Positions 17,943 to 27,103 are shown, numbered from the stretch's first letter. The stretch is DNA of 56,767 bases from an uncultured Woeseiaceae bacterium (GCA_947259285.1 CAMYMR010000004.1:1-56767), one strand, 5' to 3'. Notes: a model not told the origin generated them from the sequence alone. Translations and numbers: made by a program.

Positions 17943-18330
17943 CCGACTGCGCCACTATGCGGCGCTGATCGCGATCGCTTTCGTGGCTGCACTGGCGCTG
18001 TGCTTCGCCGAAGCGGATGCGTCGCAGTCCGGCGAACAGGACGCCGAACGAAAGCCCCTGTTGACGGTGGTACCCGACTATCCGGAAGTCGCTCGCCGCG
18101 ATCGAATCGAGGGCGAAGTCCAGGTCTGTTTCGATGTCACCCGTGACGGTCGTACGCGACGCATTGCGGTCAGAAAGAGCACCCACAGGGTATTCGAGAA
18201 ACCGGCGATTCGTGCGGTTCGCGCTTCGACCTACGAACCGTTGCCGCGTGACGCCTCGATGTCCGGAATCAAAGCGTGCCGGACTTTTCGCTTCACGCTA
18301 GAGCCGGTGGTGGAGGAAACGACCAACTAG
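17926..18330 (+). CDS. Short TonB C-terminal-domain (energy transducer-like) protein
   Basis: 134 residues from the ATG at 17926, overlapping the previous gene by 17 bp. One N-terminal membrane helix or signal (YAALIAIAFVAALALCFA) is followed by a TonB-C fold: VVPDYPEVARRDRIEGEVQVCFDVTRDGRTRRIAV, then KPAIRAVRASTYEPLP. It lacks the long proline-rich linker of true TonB, and no ExbB or ExbD is near, so it may be a periplasmic partner-binding domain and not an energy transducer. Its stop shares CTAG with the convergent aldolase stop. Confidence 0.82.
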   Translation: MLSRTSRLRHYAALIAIAFVAALALCFAEADASQSGEQDAERKPLLTVVPDYPEVARRDRIEGEVQVCFDVTRDGRTRRIAVRKSTHRVFEKPAIRAVRASTYEPLPRDASMSGIKACRTFRFTLEPVVEETTN

Positions 18331-18944
18331 TCGCCGGGTGGGGGCGTTTTCAGATCGAGTACTTTGGTCGCCGCTTCTTCGAGATTGGTGCCGAAGCTCA
18401 AGATGCCTTCTTCATGACCGGCCATGACGGCGAGTCCTGTTCGCCGGAATTCTGTATCCCGGAAAAGCCTTCGAAACTCGTCGGCCATTTGTGGTGTGCC
18501 GTAAGCGACGTCGGCTGCCGTTGTCGGCAGCCTGTCGATCAGCTTGTGCCACAGTTTGCCGCTGTGTACGTGCACGATCGCGCCAATATTGCTGTCGAGT
18601 TCGTAGATCGCGGCATGCGTCATGGCTTCTGAAGATGCCTGTACCGGCCCGACGCAGCAAACCCTGTTGAAATGAATGCCGTAAGAGGTGACCAGCGCAT
18701 AATGCGTCTTGTCGGTCGTCTCGATGTGGCCCGTCTGGGTGCCGCTGATCATGAATTGACCAGGCTCGCCGCAGCGGATACTGATGTTGCCGTATCCGAT
18801 TCCGTGTTCTTCGTAGTAGCCAATAAGGCCGGCTGCATGTAGCGGCCGACGCCAGGTTTCGAGCTCTTCCGTCGCCGCAGCGTGGGGCACCGGGGCCTTG
18901 GTCCAGAAACTCTGGTACTTGACGTAGCCTTCATCGATGGTCAC
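18327..18944 (-). CDS. Class II aldolase/adducin-family protein linked to mtnA
   Basis: 205 residues with the class II aldolase fold. Seen in sequence: GYGNISIRC for phosphate binding, MISGTQTG, the acidic residue in SSEAMTH, the zinc pair HVH in IGAIVHVHSGKLWH, and a later His in VMAGHEEGI. The GTG start lies in the stop of mtnA (TCGTGACC), so the two are coupled. Two roles fit: methylthioribulose-1-phosphate dehydratase (MtnB) of the methionine salvage pathway, or the aldolase (Ald2) of the DHAP shunt, which cleaves methylthioribulose-1-phosphate. No mtnC, mtnD or mtnE is present here. I favour the aldolase reading moderately. Confidence 0.75.
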   Translation of the reverse strand: MTIDEGYVKYQSFWTKAPVPHAAATEELETWRRPLHAAGLIGYYEEHGIGYGNISIRCGEPGQFMISGTQTGHIETTDKTHYALVTSYGIHFNRVCCVGPVQASSEAMTHAAIYELDSNIGAIVHVHSGKLWHKLIDRLPTTAADVAYGTPQMADEFRRLFRDTEFRRTGLAVMAGHEEGILSFGTNLEEAATKVLDLKTPPPGD

Positions 18945-20044
18945 GACGCTGCCATTTCCGGAAACAGCCCGAGCAATCCGGCTTCCGAGGCTTCACAGAT
19001 ACCGCGCTCGGTTATGAGCCCGGTCACGAGCCGCGCCGGCGTGACGTCGAACGCAAAGTTGCTGATCGGCGTGTCTTCGGTCGTCGTTCGAACCCGCACG
19101 GGTTTGCCGTCGCAAAGCCCGTAAATATCCCTCACCTCCGCCGGATCGCGTTGTTCGATCGGAATCTCCTCGATTCCATCACGGCTCTGCCAGTCAATGG
19201 TCGTCGACGGCAGTGCGACGTAAAAGGGAATGTTGTTGTCGGCGGCGGCGAGCGCCTTCAGATAGGTGCCGATTTTGTTGGCGACGTCACCGCAACGCGT
19301 TGTCCGATCGGTGCCGGTGATGACAATATCGACTTCGCCGTGTTGCATGAGGTGACCGCCAGCATTATCGACAATCAACGTATGTGGAACGTCGTTTGTG
19401 GCCAGTTCCCAGGCCGTTAGCTGTGAGCCCTGGTTTCTCGGCCGCGTTTCATCGACCCATACATGAACGTCGATGCCCTGCTGCTGCGCGAAGTAAATGG
19501 GGGCCGTCGCCGTGCCCCAGTTTATCGTGGCCAGAGAGCCTGCGTTGCAATGCGTCAGGACGTTCACCGTTGCCCCGCCCTTGCGCGAAGAAATAGCCTC
19601 GAGCAGCGCAACACCGTGCTTGCCGATTCCGCGACTGATCTCAATGTCCTCGTCGCAGATCGCCTGGGCATCGGCCCTGATCAGCGCGGCCAGCGCAGCG
19701 TCGCCTCGATGCCGGTCAACAATAGCGAGGATACGATCGACCGCCCACCGCAGATTGACCGCCGTTGGCCGGGATTTCAGCAAAGCCGCGGCGGCCGCGC
19801 GGACAGCCCGTTCCGGCTCGCCGCTGGTAACTGCGGCAAGATACAGACTCCAGGCCGCTGTCGCACCGATCAGCGGTGCGCCGCGCACGTACATGTCGGC
19901 AATAGCGACGAGCCCATCCTCCCAGGATCGAAGGTCGTGAACTCGATACTCATGCGGTAATAAGCGCTGGTCAATTATCTGCACGACCTTCGGATCATCC
20001 GGTTTGAGCCAGATGGTGCGAAAGTCTTCGCCGCGTTGTGGCAT
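18941..20044 (-). CDS. mtnA: S-methyl-5-thioribose-1-phosphate isomerase
   Basis: 367 residues. It isomerises methylthioribose-1-phosphate to methylthioribulose-1-phosphate in salvage of methylthioadenosine, a by-product of polyamine synthesis. Family motifs are present: RGAPLIGATAAW near the N-terminus, the catalytic Cys in LTHCNAGSLAT, the catalytic Asp in ITGTDRTTRCGDVANKIGTY, and the closing region FDVTPARLVTGLITERGI. I chose the ATG at 20044 (MPQRGEDFRTIW), with AGGA 8 bases upstream. A longer frame from 20167 would run into the divergent racemase gene. It is followed directly by the class II aldolase. Confidence 0.95.
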   Translation of the reverse strand: MPQRGEDFRTIWLKPDDPKVVQIIDQRLLPHEYRVHDLRSWEDGLVAIADMYVRGAPLIGATAAWSLYLAAVTSGEPERAVRAAAAALLKSRPTAVNLRWAVDRILAIVDRHRGDAALAALIRADAQAICDEDIEISRGIGKHGVALLEAISSRKGGATVNVLTHCNAGSLATINWGTATAPIYFAQQQGIDVHVWVDETRPRNQGSQLTAWELATNDVPHTLIVDNAGGHLMQHGEVDIVITGTDRTTRCGDVANKIGTYLKALAAADNNIPFYVALPSTTIDWQSRDGIEEIPIEQRDPAEVRDIYGLCDGKPVRVRTTTEDTPISNFAFDVTPARLVTGLITERGICEASEAGLLGLFPEMAAS

Positions 20045-20157
20045 GGGTTCGTCCTGCAGAGCGATGCCGAGTATTCTACGACGGATTGTTGGCGGCTGGC
20101 ATTGTTTGCAGGTCGCGCGTGGGTTAGAAGAGAAGCTGGAGACTGGGAGTGCCGGCG

Positions 20158-21306
20158 ATGGGACCACTAGCTGGAAAACGCATCATCGAAATTGGCGGAA
20201 TCGGGCCGGGCCCGTTCTGCGGAATGTTGTTTGCCGACATGGGTGCCGAGGTCATACTCGTGGAGAACCCGAACGCGAGTGGCGTCGCCACCCGGTCAGA
20301 TGCCGACTCGAGGTTCAGAATCGTGGATCGCGGCAAGAAATCGATCACCCTCGACCTGAAGCAGGCGGCTGCCGTGGACATTGTCTTGCGACTGGTCAAA
20401 AAAGCCGATGGCTTGATCGAAGGATTCCGCCCGGGCGTAATGGAGCGCCTGGGGCTCGGCCCGGACCGATGCCTGGACGCAAACCCGGCACTTGTTTTCG
20501 GACGCATGACGGGCTGGGGCCAGCATGGCCCGCTGTCTCACGCCGCCGGTCATGACCTGAACTACATCGCTCTTTCCGGCGCGCTGCACATGTCCGGCAG
20601 ATCGGAATCACCACCCACCTCTCCTGCGACGCTGGTCGGAGACATCGGCGGCGGAGCCATGTTCCTGGCCGTCGGCATGCTTGCAGCTATCGTCCATGCG
20701 CAGCAAAGCGGAGAAGGACAGGTTGTCGATGCAGCGATAACGGACGGTTCGGCGCTTATGACCTCACTAATCTACGGGTTTTTCGCCGCCGGGCGCTGGA
20801 GTACTGATCGAGCGTCCAACCTGCTGGATGGCGGCAGTCACTGGTACGACTGTTACGAGTGCGCCGATGGAAAGTATGTATCGCTGGGACCGCTGGAACC
20901 TCCATTCTATGCCTTGCTGCTCGAAAAGCTTGGGCTCGATGATGATCCGGAATTTGCCGACCAGTTTGGCCATCGAAGCTGGCCCAGGCTGAAAAAGCGC
21001 TTCGCCGAGATCTTCAAAACGCGCACGCGCCGAGAATGGTGCGACAAACTCGAGGGTAGCGACGTTTGCTTTGCGCCAGTTCTGGATTTTGCAGAGGCGC
21101 CAGAGCATGCACACAACCGCGCGCGAGGTGTTTTCACAACGCTGGCCGGTGTCACTCAGCCGGCGCCAGCGCCGCGCTTCAGCGAAACAGTGTCGGAAGC
21201 TACATCACCGCCGCCTGCTCCCGGCGAAAACACCGAGCAGGTGCTTCAGTTGGCGGGATATTCTGCCGAAGAATGCGAGGCCCTGCGAGAACAGGGCATC
21301 GTCTGA
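20158..21306 (+). CDS. CoA-transferase family III protein, alpha-methylacyl-CoA racemase-like
   Basis: 382 residues from the ATG (a GTG at 20149 would add 3). The fold is the interlocked-dimer family III CoA transferase: GKRIIEIGGIGPGPFCGMLFADMGAEV, ITLDLK, LIEGFRPGVMERLGLG, MTGWGQHGP. The segments AGHDLNYIALSG and LVGDIGGGAMFLAVGM carry the His and Asp used by alpha-methylacyl-CoA racemases, which interconvert 2R and 2S methyl-branched acyl-CoAs. This points to branched-chain or sterol side-chain catabolism, though no other such genes are here. GGGAG precedes the ATG. Confidence 0.87.
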   Translation: MGPLAGKRIIEIGGIGPGPFCGMLFADMGAEVILVENPNASGVATRSDADSRFRIVDRGKKSITLDLKQAAAVDIVLRLVKKADGLIEGFRPGVMERLGLGPDRCLDANPALVFGRMTGWGQHGPLSHAAGHDLNYIALSGALHMSGRSESPPTSPATLVGDIGGGAMFLAVGMLAAIVHAQQSGEGQVVDAAITDGSALMTSLIYGFFAAGRWSTDRASNLLDGGSHWYDCYECADGKYVSLGPLEPPFYALLLEKLGLDDDPEFADQFGHRSWPRLKKRFAEIFKTRTRREWCDKLEGSDVCFAPVLDFAEAPEHAHNRARGVFTTLAGVTQPAPAPRFSETVSEATSPPPAPGENTEQVLQLAGYSAEECEALREQGIV

Positions 21307-21357
21307 CCGGACCGCTAACGCTATCTGGAAGAACCCGACGGTTTGGAAAGGCCAGAG

Positions 21358-22251
21358 TTAGCCAGGCAGACCCGCGGACAGTCGTGCCGAGCGCAAGGTA
21401 TTCGACATCAGCATGGTAATGGTCATGGGCCCGACACCACCCGGGACGGGAGTAACGGCGCTGGCGACCCTGCAGACATCGTCATAGTCGACGTCGCCAG
21501 TCAGACGTGATTTGGTCTCGCCGTCGATCGTCTTTTCGACCCGATTGATACCTACGTCGATAACGACAGCGCCGGGTTTTATCCAGTCTGCCTTGACCAT
21601 GTCCGGCCGGCCAACAGCGGCGACCACAATATCGGCGTTGCGCACGACCGAGGGCAGATCGCTGGTGCGGCTGTGGGTAACCGTAATGGTCGCGTTGCGC
21701 TGCATGAGAAGACTGGCCATCGGTTTGCCGACAATATTCGAACGCCCGATTATCACGGCGTTCTTACCCGAAAAATCAGGCCCGAGTTCGTCCTCGATCA
21801 TTAGTATGCAGCCCGCTGGCGTGCATGGCACAAACGCATCCTGCGTGTGGCCGGCAGTTAATTTGCCAATGTTGACGAAATGAAATCCGTCGACATCCTT
21901 GCTGGGCAGAATCGACTGCGTGATGGTCTGCTCGTCGAGATGATCCGGCAGTGGCAGCTGCACGAGAATGCCGTGTATTGCATCGTCATTGTTGAGTTCG
22001 TCAATGAGTCCAAGTACGTCTGCCTGCGACACGTTCTCGTCCAGGGTGTGCTGCACCGAGTGGAAGCCGCAGGCTTCCGCACGTCGCTTCTTGTTGCGGA
22101 CATAGATCTGGCTTGCCGGATCCTCTCCGATGATTACGACGGCGAGTCCGGGTCTTATACCGTGGTCTTTCAAGAGGACAGCAGTCTGCGCCTTGATAGC
22201 TTCTGCCAGCTGTTCTGCCTTGGCTTTTCCATCGATGCGCTTAGCCGTCAT
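21358..22251 (-). CDS. folD: Bifunctional methylenetetrahydrofolate dehydrogenase / methenyltetrahydrofolate cyclohydrolase
   Basis: 297 residues, normal length. FolD oxidises 5,10-methylene-THF with NADP and hydrolyses the product to 10-formyl-THF. Diagnostic parts are [29 protein letters not shown] (with the active-site Tyr and Lys), [21 protein letters not shown], the nucleotide loop [17 protein letters not shown], and the C-terminal [15 protein letters not shown]. It is a single-gene unit, convergent with the racemase gene. Confidence 0.97.
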   Translation of the reverse strand: MTAKRIDGKAKAEQLAEAIKAQTAVLLKDHGIRPGLAVVIIGEDPASQIYVRNKKRRAEACGFHSVQHTLDENVSQADVLGLIDELNNDDAIHGILVQLPLPDHLDEQTITQSILPSKDVDGFHFVNIGKLTAGHTQDAFVPCTPAGCILMIEDELGPDFSGKNAVIIGRSNIVGKPMASLLMQRNATITVTHSRTSDLPSVVRNADIVVAAVGRPDMVKADWIKPGAVVIDVGINRVEKTIDGETKSRLTGDVDYDDVCRVASAVTPVPGGVGPMTITMLMSNTLRSARLSAGLPG

Positions 22252-22401
22252 TTTGATTTATTCCGTGAGATGGTAGGGGCGCGCCGAATGGTAACGCCGT
22301 CGTAGCAGTCCGTAAAGAAAACGCGCCGGCGCCGGCGTTTTACAGCGCGCTATTTGGCAACGCGCGCGTCGATTTCACGCTAGAATGCAGTCCTGTCCCT
22401 G

Positions 22402-23319
22402 TTGATCCCGGGTTTTGTGACCGCACTCCTACGCCAACTGCGTGGTATCGCCGTGTTCTCGCTGTTCACGGTCAATACGATCGTCTGGTTTGTGCCGATC
22501 TTCTTGCTGGCCATCATCAAGCTGGCCGTACCGTTGCCGTCCCTGCGACGTGGAATCACTCGCGTACTGATGGCGATTGGCGAAAACTGGGTTAGCGTTA
22601 ATTCGACGATGCTCAGTGTCGCAGGATCGATCGACTGGCAGGCACGCGGCGTGGAGAGTCTTCGTCGGGATAATTGGTACCTGGTCATGTCGAACCACCA
22701 GACCTGGGTCGATATCCTCGTATTGCAGAAGGTATTCAATCGACGAATACCCTTTCTCAAGTTCTTCATCAAACAGCAGCTCGTCTGGTTCCCGCTACTC
22801 GGCCTGGCGTGGTGGGCGATGGACATGCCGTTCATGAAACGTTATTCGCCCTCTTACCTGGCAAAGAATCCCCACATGAAAGGCAAGGATCTGAAAAGGA
22901 CGCGGAAGGCTTGCGAGAAGTTCCGGCATACGCCGACCTCGGTGATCAACTTCGTCGAAGGTACGCGCTTCAGTATTGCCAAGCGCGATTCCAAGAAATC
23001 GCCGTATCAGCACCTTTTGCCGCCGCGGGCCGGTGGTTTTGCCGTCGCTATGTCCTCGATGGGTAATCTGTTCGATCTTATTCTTGACGTAACGATGGTG
23101 TATCCGGAGGGTGCCGCACAGTTCTGGGACATGTGCTGCGGTGGTCATGTACCCGTCATTATCGACGTTCGCCAGCGATCCATCGAGGACTGGTTACGAT
23201 CCGGGGATTACGAGGGCGATCGGGAATTTCGCCGCCGCGTCCACCGCTGGCTCGGCGATATTTGGCAAGAGAAGGACGAACTGATACAACAGATACTGGA
23301 TCAATCGAGAACGCCATGA
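22402..23319 (+). CDS. Membrane acyltransferase, 1-acyl-sn-glycerol-3-phosphate acyltransferase family (YihG-like)
   Basis: 305 residues from a TTG at 22402. A GTG at 22417 is an alternative, and neither has a strong ribosome site. One or two N-terminal membrane helices (VFSLFTVNTIVWFVPIFLLAI) are followed by the acyltransferase signature SNHQTWVDI (NHx4D) and the substrate motif NFVEGTRFS. The middle part (FIKQQLVWFPLLGLAWWAMDMPFMKR) matches YihG-type lysophosphatidate acyltransferases. It probably adds the second fatty acid in phospholipid synthesis. The stop overlaps the next ATG as ATGA. Confidence 0.88.
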   Translation: MIPGFVTALLRQLRGIAVFSLFTVNTIVWFVPIFLLAIIKLAVPLPSLRRGITRVLMAIGENWVSVNSTMLSVAGSIDWQARGVESLRRDNWYLVMSNHQTWVDILVLQKVFNRRIPFLKFFIKQQLVWFPLLGLAWWAMDMPFMKRYSPSYLAKNPHMKGKDLKRTRKACEKFRHTPTSVINFVEGTRFSIAKRDSKKSPYQHLLPPRAGGFAVAMSSMGNLFDLILDVTMVYPEGAAQFWDMCCGGHVPVIIDVRQRSIEDWLRSGDYEGDREFRRRVHRWLGDIWQEKDELIQQILDQSRTP

Positions 23320-23687
23320 CTGCCAGCCGCCAATATGACACCGTTGCTTTCGACGTCCGCGACAATGCCACAATGCTGTTCTTTGCCAAGACCTCGGAAG
23401 AGGGCGAAATCAAGGACTATCTGCTGCTTATGCGCACCGTGGAAGACGATTTTGACCAGTCGATCTACATCGAGATCAACGAGCAACAATTTGGCGGCCA
23501 CGATCTGATTCGCGAGGCGGCTCTCACCGGTAACGTACTCACACTGCGGCTGCACGAGCCGGCGGAATCTCTGGGAGGCGCTACTGAGATCGTACTCACC
23601 TATGCGGAGACGATGGATAACCAGGAGAGTATGGAGGCCGGCGCATTTCGCGTCTTCGGCGATACGTTAGTGGGTGGCAATGCCTGA
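23316..23687 (+). CDS. Conserved-looking small protein of unknown function
   Basis: 123 residues, starting in ATGA overlap with the acyltransferase stop. The sequence is acidic and looks like a beta-rich soluble protein: YDTVAFDVRDNATMLFFAK, YLLLMRTVEDDFDQSIYIEIN, EIVLTYAETM. There is no signal peptide, membrane helix or metal motif. I do not recognise a family. Co-translation with the acyltransferase is the only clue. The upstream in-frame extension to 23133 lies within the acyltransferase gene and is rejected. Confidence 0.7.
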   Translation: MTASRQYDTVAFDVRDNATMLFFAKTSEEGEIKDYLLLMRTVEDDFDQSIYIEINEQQFGGHDLIREAALTGNVLTLRLHEPAESLGGATEIVLTYAETMDNQESMEAGAFRVFGDTLVGGNA

Positions 23688-23714
23688 TCTGGGCGCCTCT
23701 GAGCCGCCGATTCG

Positions 23715-24032
23715 ATGAGCAGCGTGGTTTACAGCCTCTACATCGTTCGCTGTGCCGATGGCAGCCTGTACACCGGGATCGCGGCTGACGTGGAAAAACG
23801 GCTTTCAGAGCATGCGTCGAGCGCTCGCGGTTCGAAATACCTTCGAGGGAGAGGTCCGCTGCGGCTGGTGTTTGCCGAACAAGTCGGCGACCGAGCAACC
23901 GCCTCCGCGCTCGAGTATCGCGTGAAGCAACTCGGAAAAGCACGAAAAGAGGCACTTATTCGCGGTCAGGCTTCTTTAGATGACCTGTATTACAGGTCTG
24001 CCGAGGATCAGGCTTCAGGCGCAGCCTGCTGA
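23715..24032 (+). CDS. GIY-YIG nuclease superfamily protein (YhbQ/UPF0213-like)
   Basis: 105 residues. The GIY-YIG core is clear: YSLYIVRCADGSLYTGIAADVEKRLSEH (the YIG equivalent being YTG), then the catalytic-region Arg in the helix and GSKYLRGRGPLRLVF, and a Glu in the helix ASALEYRVKQLGKARKE. Stand-alone members like YhbQ are linked to DNA repair or metabolism. The last 25 bases overlap the convergent MBL gene. Confidence 0.92.
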   Translation: MSSVVYSLYIVRCADGSLYTGIAADVEKRLSEHASSARGSKYLRGRGPLRLVFAEQVGDRATASALEYRVKQLGKARKEALIRGQASLDDLYYRSAEDQASGAAC

Positions 24033-25036
24033 TAAATCGCAATCGGCATTCCAAACTCTGGCAGGTGCAGCGTCGTTCCCGTGTCCCATCGGTCGCGCAG
24101 CGCTTCGAGCCATGCCGCAGTTTTCGAGAGATCGCTCAAGATTTTCGGGCCAGGCACGATTTCGCCGAACGGTCTCGTAAAATCGTCGAAGTGAATAGGG
24201 TACACGCTGCGTGCTCCCGTCGCGGTAACCAGAGTCTGCCAGTATGTTTCGGTATAGTCCCTGCCCAGACTGTCCAGCCCAAAAATGCCCAGCATGACAA
24301 CATCCGCGGAAACATCGCGCAACCCACGTTCCAGGAGCCCGGCGCTGCCGTGCACGATCGCCGTGCCCTCCGGATGAGAGATCAGGACCGTGTAGCTCCC
24401 GCCCTCGCGCCAGGCGCTTACCGGTTGTGGCGGGATCAAAGGCGCGTCGATCGCACCGGCCAGGGGGACGGAGCCACGCCAGCCGATGGGTGCGTGCCGG
24501 GCGGGCAACAGCGTAACCTTGAACTGACCAAATTCGTAGGCCTGATTCTCGACCGCCAGCGTTATCTGATCTTCGGGAACACCTGCACCTCGCGCGATTT
24601 CTACGGTTGATGCGGAGCCGATTACCGATGCGCTTGTACGATTGGCGATCGCGCCGACGTCCATCGCGTGGTCGAAGTGTGAGTGCAGCGGAATGACGGC
24701 GGCGAGCCGGCGCATGCGAAACTCGTCCAGCGCGTAGTTGATGATAGCGGCGTCATTTTCCACGGGACGGTCGAGAACCAGGTCGGCCAGCGACGGTCGC
24801 GAGAAGAAACCATCGATGAGGATCTGAGTCTCGCCGTCATCGAACAGCAGCGTCGATACGCCGAGCCAGGTAACAGTTACCCGATCGGGAACGGAGGCGG
24901 TAGCTGCGGCAGCCGCGGGCCAACGAATGTCATTGAGATTCGGCCGGTCACTCCATAGCCAGGTCACGGCTGCGCCGGCAGCGACAATGATCAGTACCAG
25001 GAAGACGGCCGCCTTTTTCGCACGTCGTTTCCACAT
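24008..25036 (-). CDS. Membrane-anchored metallo-beta-lactamase-fold hydrolase
   Basis: 342 residues. A single N-terminal helix (AAVFLVLIIVAAGAAVTWLW) anchors the enzyme. The MBL metal motif HSHFDH is at residues 118-123, followed by LLPARHAPIGW, GSAGLL and YPIHFDDF for the remaining ligands. The order VTVTWLGVSTLLFDDGETQILIDGFFSRPS matches the NAPE-PLD/UlaG-like branch, which act on phosphodiesters or lactones. It is 2 bp after DUF819 in the same direction, so co-transcription is likely. Substrate unknown. Confidence 0.88.
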   Translation of the reverse strand: MWKRRAKKAAVFLVLIIVAAGAAVTWLWSDRPNLNDIRWPAAAAATASVPDRVTVTWLGVSTLLFDDGETQILIDGFFSRPSLADLVLDRPVENDAAIINYALDEFRMRRLAAVIPLHSHFDHAMDVGAIANRTSASVIGSASTVEIARGAGVPEDQITLAVENQAYEFGQFKVTLLPARHAPIGWRGSVPLAGAIDAPLIPPQPVSAWREGGSYTVLISHPEGTAIVHGSAGLLERGLRDVSADVVMLGIFGLDSLGRDYTETYWQTLVTATGARSVYPIHFDDFTRPFGEIVPGPKILSDLSKTAAWLEALRDRWDTGTTLHLPEFGMPIAIYQQAAPEA

Positions 25037-25038
25037 TG

Positions 25039-26241
25039 CTACTGACCTGCAGCGATTCTCGCAAGCTGGCCGGTCAGCGGCGCGAGGTAATTACCCATGG
25101 CGTAGCCCAGTAAGGCCATTAATATCGCGGCCGGTACCAGGTTTGGACGGTGATGCGCCGCGACAATCGGTGCCGACGCAGCGGCGCCGATGTTCGCGGC
25201 CGAGGCGATGGCGACGCTATGAACATCGACGCGGAAGATCCAGGCGCCGGCCACGCAGAATGCGCCGTGTATGAAGATCCAGATAAAGGCGCCGAGCACG
25301 AACGCAGGTGCCTCCGCGAGACCGGCGATTGAGGCTCTCGCGCCCATGCCGGCAACGAAGATATAGACCAGCGCAGTGCCAATCGCAGTTGAGTTCGGCA
25401 GCTTCGACGCCGCGGTCGAAGACAGGACCAGCGCTATCGTCGTAACCAGCAGGATGCGCGTGGTTGTCTCCGAGAATATTCCGGCAAGCGTCGGCGACGT
25501 CGTGGCAATCCAGTCTGCCACGGCGGGCGCCAGCGCGTTCCCCAGGGCCGCAACCCCGAAGACCACGGCCGCGAGATACAGGTACTGCGACATCGTGGGC
25601 GCCTCATTGTCCTCGACATGTAGCTCGGCCGCGGCATCCATTGCCGCCAGGCGATCGGCTGGCACACGTGCCCATTTATTGAACTTGTCGGCATAGTCGC
25701 GCGACATTAGCAATAGCGGCAGCCAGACGACGTACACGACGTTGTCGGCGATGACAGCCAGGCCGAGCTGTGCGTCGGAAGCGTCCAGCATCTCCTTGGT
25801 GGCCAGCATGTTGGCTGTACCGCCAATCCAGCTGCCCGCCAACGTCCCGAAACCTCTCCATGCATCATCGCTCAGCCAGCTGTGCACGGTGATATAGGAA
25901 ACCACACCACCAACGATTACTCCGGCGGTTCCCATAAGCATGACCAGCACGCCTTTGCCCATGACGCGAATAACCGCAGGTACGTTTACCTTGATCAACA
26001 TCAGTACGATGAACACGGGTAAGGCGAATTGGCTCAAGCCCGTGTATACGATTGATTTACTCGGGATTACGCCGAAGTTGTTGAGGAACACCGGTGTGGC
26101 GTAGATGAAAAGTAAAGGCGGCACATAATTGAACAGTCGCGCACCGCTGAACTCTGCAAGCATAAAGAAGAAAGCAGCAACGATACAAAGAACTGCGAGC
26201 ACACCGATTGGTGATGAGATTAATACGTCCGCGGTTTCCAT
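25039..26241 (-). CDS. DUF819-family (YjcL-like) integral membrane protein
   Basis: 400 residues with about eleven hydrophobic helices. The order and motifs (NFGVIPSKSIVYTGLSQFALPVFIVLMLI, GTLAGSWIGGTANMLATKEML, LAVIADNVVYVVWLPLLL, and the closing VHSVAIASAANIGAAASAPIVAAHHRPNLVPAAILMALLGYAMGNY) fit the DUF819 family, thought to be transporters. Function is not established. It lies 2 bp upstream of the MBL hydrolase and could export or import that enzyme's substrate or product. Confidence 0.88.
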   Translation of the reverse strand: METADVLISSPIGVLAVLCIVAAFFFMLAEFSGARLFNYVPPLLFIYATPVFLNNFGVIPSKSIVYTGLSQFALPVFIVLMLIKVNVPAVIRVMGKGVLVMLMGTAGVIVGGVVSYITVHSWLSDDAWRGFGTLAGSWIGGTANMLATKEMLDASDAQLGLAVIADNVVYVVWLPLLLMSRDYADKFNKWARVPADRLAAMDAAAELHVEDNEAPTMSQYLYLAAVVFGVAALGNALAPAVADWIATTSPTLAGIFSETTTRILLVTTIALVLSSTAASKLPNSTAIGTALVYIFVAGMGARASIAGLAEAPAFVLGAFIWIFIHGAFCVAGAWIFRVDVHSVAIASAANIGAAASAPIVAAHHRPNLVPAAILMALLGYAMGNYLAPLTGQLARIAAGQ

Positions 26242-26334
26242 TCGACATGCCTTGCGTCAGCTAACCGTAGCCGAGTATAAATCATAGCTTCGATCGCCGC
26301 GTGACGCTTAAGTAAGACGGTTGCCAAACAGATA

Positions 26335-27078
26335 TCAGGTGAACAGCACCTGGGCCTGCAGGTCCTTTTTGGCGCTGGCGTCGCTGATCACGGCCGCCTT
26401 GACCGTCAGCCAAGCGGTGTCCCAGTCCTTGACCTTGCTCGGGCCGAAAACGAATTTCGCGATGAAGCTTTCGAGATTGCGAACGTGAATGACGTTTCGC
26501 GGTGGCGCGGAAGTAAATTCGACTGCTCCGGTAAATACGACGAGATTCGCGACAGGCACATCCGGTACCACTTGTCTTAACGCGCGGCTGCGGCCTTCAT
26601 TCTGGATGATCGGGTTGAGGAAGCGTCGCCGCCGGACGCCATCAACATTTGTCCACTGCGGCTCGTCTTCGCCACCGAACACGATTCCGTTGTAATGCTT
26701 GGTCTGAATACAAAGGATACCGCCGGCAGTAAGGATGGCGTGATCGACCTTCGCGAGGCCGCCGTACGCTCCCGGCAGAATGAAATCGTGCAAGACATTC
26801 GGGCTGAGTTTCTTGAGGGCTGACTTGATACGCCGCTGACCGATGCGGGCGGTGAGAAACCGGGCGGCGTGATTGGTCGTGGACCGAAATACCAGCATCA
26901 ACAGCAGCGCAGCGGCAATCATGAAGATGAATACGGCCGGCCCGACGCTCGTAATGCCAGTTTGAACGTCTGCGTCTGCGGCGAGCGTGGGTAGCACGAT
27001 CAGTGGAGCAGCGGTCAGCAGGGTTCTCGCGGTTTTCAACATAATGGACAGATTAGACCCGTCAGCCTCCCGATACAT
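26335..27078 (-). CDS. NERD-domain membrane protein
   Basis: Up to 247 residues. A start at 27042 would give 235, and neither start has a good ribosome site. After a signal-like segment (LLTAAPLIVLPTLAADA) and a helix (AVFIFMIAAALLLMLVF) comes a NERD domain: IGQRRIKSALKKLSPNVLHDFILPG, KVDHAILTAGGILCIQTKHYNGIVFGGEDEPQW, FLNPIIQNEGRSRALRQ. NERD resembles the core of restriction-type nucleases. Here D of VDHAIL and the QTKHY segment match the expected acidic and lysine positions. Role unknown, probably nucleic-acid related. Confidence 0.85.
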   Translation of the reverse strand: MYREADGSNLSIMLKTARTLLTAAPLIVLPTLAADADVQTGITSVGPAVFIFMIAAALLLMLVFRSTTNHAARFLTARIGQRRIKSALKKLSPNVLHDFILPGAYGGLAKVDHAILTAGGILCIQTKHYNGIVFGGEDEPQWTNVDGVRRRRFLNPIIQNEGRSRALRQVVPDVPVANLVVFTGAVEFTSAPPRNVIHVRNLESFIAKFVFGPSKVKDWDTAWLTVKAAVISDASAKKDLQAQVLFT

Positions 27079-27103
27079 CGTAACAGGTCACGTTTTTGCG
27101 CTC

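Noticed and set aside
22317-22341. GC-rich near-palindrome flanked by AAAA and TTTT between folD and the acyltransferase
   Set aside because: It lies upstream of both divergent genes, where a terminator has no use, and the stem needs bulges; I did not call it.
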